Source: Berberis thunbergii (lineage: Eukaryota > Streptophyta > Magnoliopsida > Ranunculales > Berberidaceae). Taken from it: DNA of 64,000 bases. Below, one piece after another: positions 61,041 through 64,000 of this stretch (position 1 is the stretch's first letter; each line of letters starts with the position of its first letter). A program made the translations under genes and the position numbers. Where the stretch lies: assembly GCA_003290165.1 (NCBI GenBank), contig QNQO01000555.1:186001-250000 (forward strand). Reading direction: 5' to 3'. The notes under the pieces were generated by a model. It was given only the letters and a program-made list of their open reading frames with translations, ran no database searches and had not been told where the DNA came from.

Positions 61041-62757
61041 TCAATCATCAAGTTCCGCATGAGTTCTACACCATACGAAGAAATCACCAACGTCCAAATC
61101 CCCCAACTTGTCTCCTTTTGGATCACTTTTGTAAAGTTTCACCCCAGTCTTGTATTTGAAGCACAAGGAAAGTCTGATCTCTGTTGAAGGGTTCAATGAT
61201 CCATGACAAGCGCAAGAGAATTGATGGATAGGATCTACAACCTCTAATGCTATCGCAATGACATTCCTTTCCCAATCACAAACTTTGTATCTCCTTGACA
61301 CTGAAGGAACAGGATTGCTTGGAGAAGGAAACCTCGCAACACCTTGAGAAGATGATGGTAATGGAGATGGTGGTAATGGAGATGGAGGTACTGAAGATGG
61401 TGGTAATGGAGATGGAGGTAATGGATTATCTGGTTGCCTTGTCGATGGTAATGGAGATGGAGGTAATGGATTATCTGGTTGCCTTGTCGATTGTGCACCG
61501 GATGACGGTGTATCTTCAGTTCTTTGAACAACTCCTTGTATTCCCTCACTTGTTGATGGTCTTACATAAGTTCCACTTTCAAGTCTCTCTCGTATCCATC
61601 TAACATTTTCTTCCAATCTTTCATATTTTTCTTCCCTTTTTTTGGCTTCCAATGTTTTTTCCAATAGCAATGAACGAGCGGGAAGTGCAGCATCATACTT
61701 CCTTTTAGAGACAGTGGTTCCAAACACAACGAGTACGTCCCCTTGCTTCTTGGCCAAACACTTGGCTTAGAGGATCCTCATCAATAGTGAGGTCAATGTT
61801 ACCTTGAGTTGAAGATTCTTGCAATGCAGCTTTTTTTGCTTTAACTTGTTCCTTCAAAATAATGAAAAAATAAAATAAATCAGGACACAAATAATATTCA
61901 AACAACTACAAAGTAAATTAAGAATTGGGTATAAAAGACATCATTGGGCACATACCATATATTGTTCAGAACCACGCGTAGGTTTTCCATCCTTTCCCGT
62001 GTGACAGGCAATCCATATGTCAGTGCGTGTGACTGGTTCTCCATCAGGGTTCTTCTCAACCTATATACTTGAAAGATTAGTCTCAGCCTATAAAGTTAAA
62101 TGGTATATAATATTGTACTAGTAGCTAGAAACTCAATTACCATTTCGTACTCTACTTCTGCAGCACTCTTTTGGCCACCCCCCCATACATACTTTGAAGC
62201 CTTTTTGTTTTTTGCATTTTGGTCTCTAATTGCCTTCGCTTCAGGGGTGCTCTCATGGCGAACAAACTCCTTCCAATCCTCCTCTCTTACACCATTTGGA
62301 ACATGCTTCTCTTGTTCCTCAATGGTAGGATACTTATCCAAATAATTCTTCCTAAGATGTGCCTTGAACCTTCTATAATATTCAGGCATTTTCAAATGCA
62401 CACTCTTTTTCACATAATTTGGAATGTCATATTCACGCTGCAAATAAGCCATTGAGATATAAGTTGAAAATAATATAAGACATTATGAAAATCAAATATG
62501 TAAAATCTCACCTTGAGGCCATTCCACACATCCTCTTTGTAGTTGTCAGTAACATGGTGCCAACCCTTGAATTTGATGGGCACAAGGGTTTCAACAAGCT
62601 TTCCAATGTTTTTATTGAAATTTCTAGCACCTCGAACAACTGCTAAACCGTGGAGGTTGAACTGTATGGTCTGTTTAACTTCAATGTCATCATTTGTAGA
62701 TATGGTGACATCAATGGTGGAGAGATCATTGCCGCGAGTACTATCCATCTCTATCAA
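61041..62757 (-). CDS. CACTA-3 second ORF (TNPA-like, Transposase_24 type)
   Basis: Exons in order on the minus strand: MIEMDSTRGND...TIQFNLHGLAVVRGARNFNKNIGKLVETLVPIKFKGWHHVTDNYKEDVWNGLK (62757), YDIPNYVKKSVHLKMPEYYRRFKAHLRKNYLDKY...GVREEDWKEFVRHES (62440-62100), EKNPDGEPVTRTDIWIACHTGKDGKPTRGSEQYMV (about 62060-61960), LDP/LSQVFG (61770), then EKTLEAKKREEKYERLEENVRWIRERL (coiled coil), a proline-rich repeat (PLPPSPLPS) and a short C-terminal domain ending at 61041. Few defects are visible. A possible one-base shift lies near 61750. Confidence 0.75.
61370..61490 (-). repeat. Proline-rich coding microrepeat
   Basis: Units encoding PLPPSPLPPS and STRQPDNPLPPSPLP repeat in the CACTA-3 ORF2. On DNA they are GGTAATGGAGATGGAGGT-like words. 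Confidence 0.7.
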
Positions 62758-63033
62758 TGAAGACAGTTATAGATATTAACCATTATCAAACAATAAGAAA
62801 TAAGAATCAACTATATACACCACATTTATAGATAATTTCATTCCACAACATATCACCACGAATAGTTTTTTTATAAAGCATTGCAAAAGCCAATCTGAAT
62901 ACATAGCTACAAAGCTTCCCTTTCCCAACTCAAAAGTCTAAATAAGAAACAAAGACAAAATATTTGGTCTCAACCAAAGAGGATAACTAAAATAGCATTA
63001 GAAATGCATCAAAAAATATTGTAGCATAGTCAA
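62758..63033. other. Spacer between CACTA-3 genes
   Basis: AT-rich. No gene was seen. Confidence 0.5.
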
Positions 63034-64000
63034 TTAAAATTCCAGTAAGCTCTTCAGGTTGGGGTTGTCTTTCAAGATGCTTTGATACACAGTGGGAATT
63101 TCCTTTTTATCGACATTAGTGTTCAAGCCTCTTTGAGTATGTATAACTACATGCCACCCGTCATTTGATTGATCTTTCGAATAAAATACTCCACTTGCTT
63201 CTTGAGCTAAAATGAATGGATCCTCTTCCACCTTTCTTTTGTCTTTTAGCTTCGACAAGTTTACCATCTCATGGTTCCAAATTGGGTCCACCTTATATGC
63301 ATTTTTCTTATCTTCCACTTTGACCCAATCACAATAGAAGACAGTTTCTTTGAAATCAATGTAGTCTAGCACCAATATGTCTCTAACAACTCCATACCAT
63401 TTGACTAGTTGGTCCTTTGGCCTCTTATCTTTCTTACTAGCAACAAAATGAGCAATGGCATCCATGGAGACACCACTATCTTGTGTCACCAAACATTCAT
63501 CCAAAGAACTTGTCGCAAATGTGAAACCATTTACACAATATTTTGGATATCGAGTTGCCAAAAATTTTGGACCATTGGCTAACCTCCAAAGTGTGGTATT
63601 TGTTTCCCCAGCCTTCTCCAACTACATTGTAAAACAAATCATCTTAGAACTGAAATCGAAAAATAAAAAATAATTATATATGTATATATATATATATGAA
63701 TAAATACACATTATAATATACCTCATCACACAACCAAGGAATAAAATCTGTAGCTTTCTCAACATTTTTCCTTGACCCTTTTTTTTTACTTTGTGTAGCC
63801 AACTCCATGCAATATTCATTGTATTTTCTGCACAGGTTACCATATTATCATAATTCTATATTTCTAGTTATAAAAAAAGACTAAAATATTATATATCTTA
63901 CTCTTCCCAATCACTCGAATCAGCAAGTGCATTGAAAACCCATCTTCGAGCTTGTTTAAATTGTACATTATTTAGCATATAGTTTCTTCCTTTATCCAAT
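63034..64000 (-). CDS. CACTA-3 TNP2-type transposase, C-terminal part (runs off window)
   Basis: Read from 64000 down: QARRWVFNALADSSDWEE, an intron, KYNEYCMELATQSKKKGSRKNVEKATDFIPWLCDE, an intron, then TTLWRLANGPKFLATRYPKYCVNGFTFATSSLDECLVTQDSGVSM...WYGVVRDILVLDYIDFKETVFYCDWV...DPFILAQEASGVFYSKDQSNDGWHVVIHTQRGL, ending at 63034. This is the DUF4218/DUF4216 tail of En/Spm TNP2. The frame is open, unlike the copy in CACTA-2, so CACTA-3 may be the youngest or the active source. Confidence 0.82.

Overview
This window looks like nuclear DNA from a eudicot plant. It is AT-rich, with introns and polyA tracts, plant retrotransposons, and exon pieces of plant genes such as AGO10, SUT4-type sucrose transporter, SOSEKI and STRUBBELIG-family kinase. 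I found no host gene I would call intact. Nearly everything supportable is a transposable element, a piece of one, or a host-gene fragment carried inside one. The species cannot be fixed from the sequence.

Left flank (1-7390): the end of one hAT-like element; a second hAT (701-4180, clean 8-bp target duplication) that was split by a 2.5-kb solo LTR; a decayed LINE; a short copia LTR with its primer-binding site; and a minus-strand copia gag fragment carrying a zinc knuckle.

CACTA-2 (7391-42980, about 35.6 kb): its CACTAC...GTAGTG ends are flanked by TCT and sit inside the copia gag. The two gag halves outside the ends (7160-7390 and 42984-43340) fit together in order and orientation. It carries a decayed plus-strand TNP2-type transposase and a second ORF, a PIF/Harbinger-like element, a SINE, a DEG1 last exon, a SOSEKI C-terminus with an inverted partial copy, a histone H2B fragment and a decayed FAR1/FRS-like gene.

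CACTA-1 (11788-24390, 12.6 kb, flanked by CAT) is inserted inside the DEG1 exon, so it is nested in CACTA-2. It is a gene-capturing ('Pack') CACTA. Besides a transposase N-terminus it holds intron-bearing fragments of a GARP factor, CDC48, TTC27, ARGONAUTE10, an ACD11-like glycolipid-transfer protein and a RABE1/Rab8 GTPase, all in the transposase orientation.

Right flank (43345-64000): a non-autonomous Athila/Tat-type gypsy element (LTR, PBS, gag, gutted pol) is inserted in the same copia gag. It is interrupted at 48374 by CACTA-3, which runs off the window with its transposase genes on the minus strand. CACTA-3 carries minus-strand pieces of peroxisomal citrate synthase, SUT4, a SEC14-like protein, an STRUBBELIG-family kinase, an ePHD-finger protein and AP-3 mu, plus two unidentified exons.

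The main result is three large CACTA elements in a nested array, each a gene-fragment collector. In all three, a second copy of the terminal or subterminal block lies inside the element, bracketing part of the captured cargo. In CACTA-1 and CACTA-3 every recognised cargo exon is in sense with the transposase. These two regularities may reflect how the family acquires and expresses host exons.
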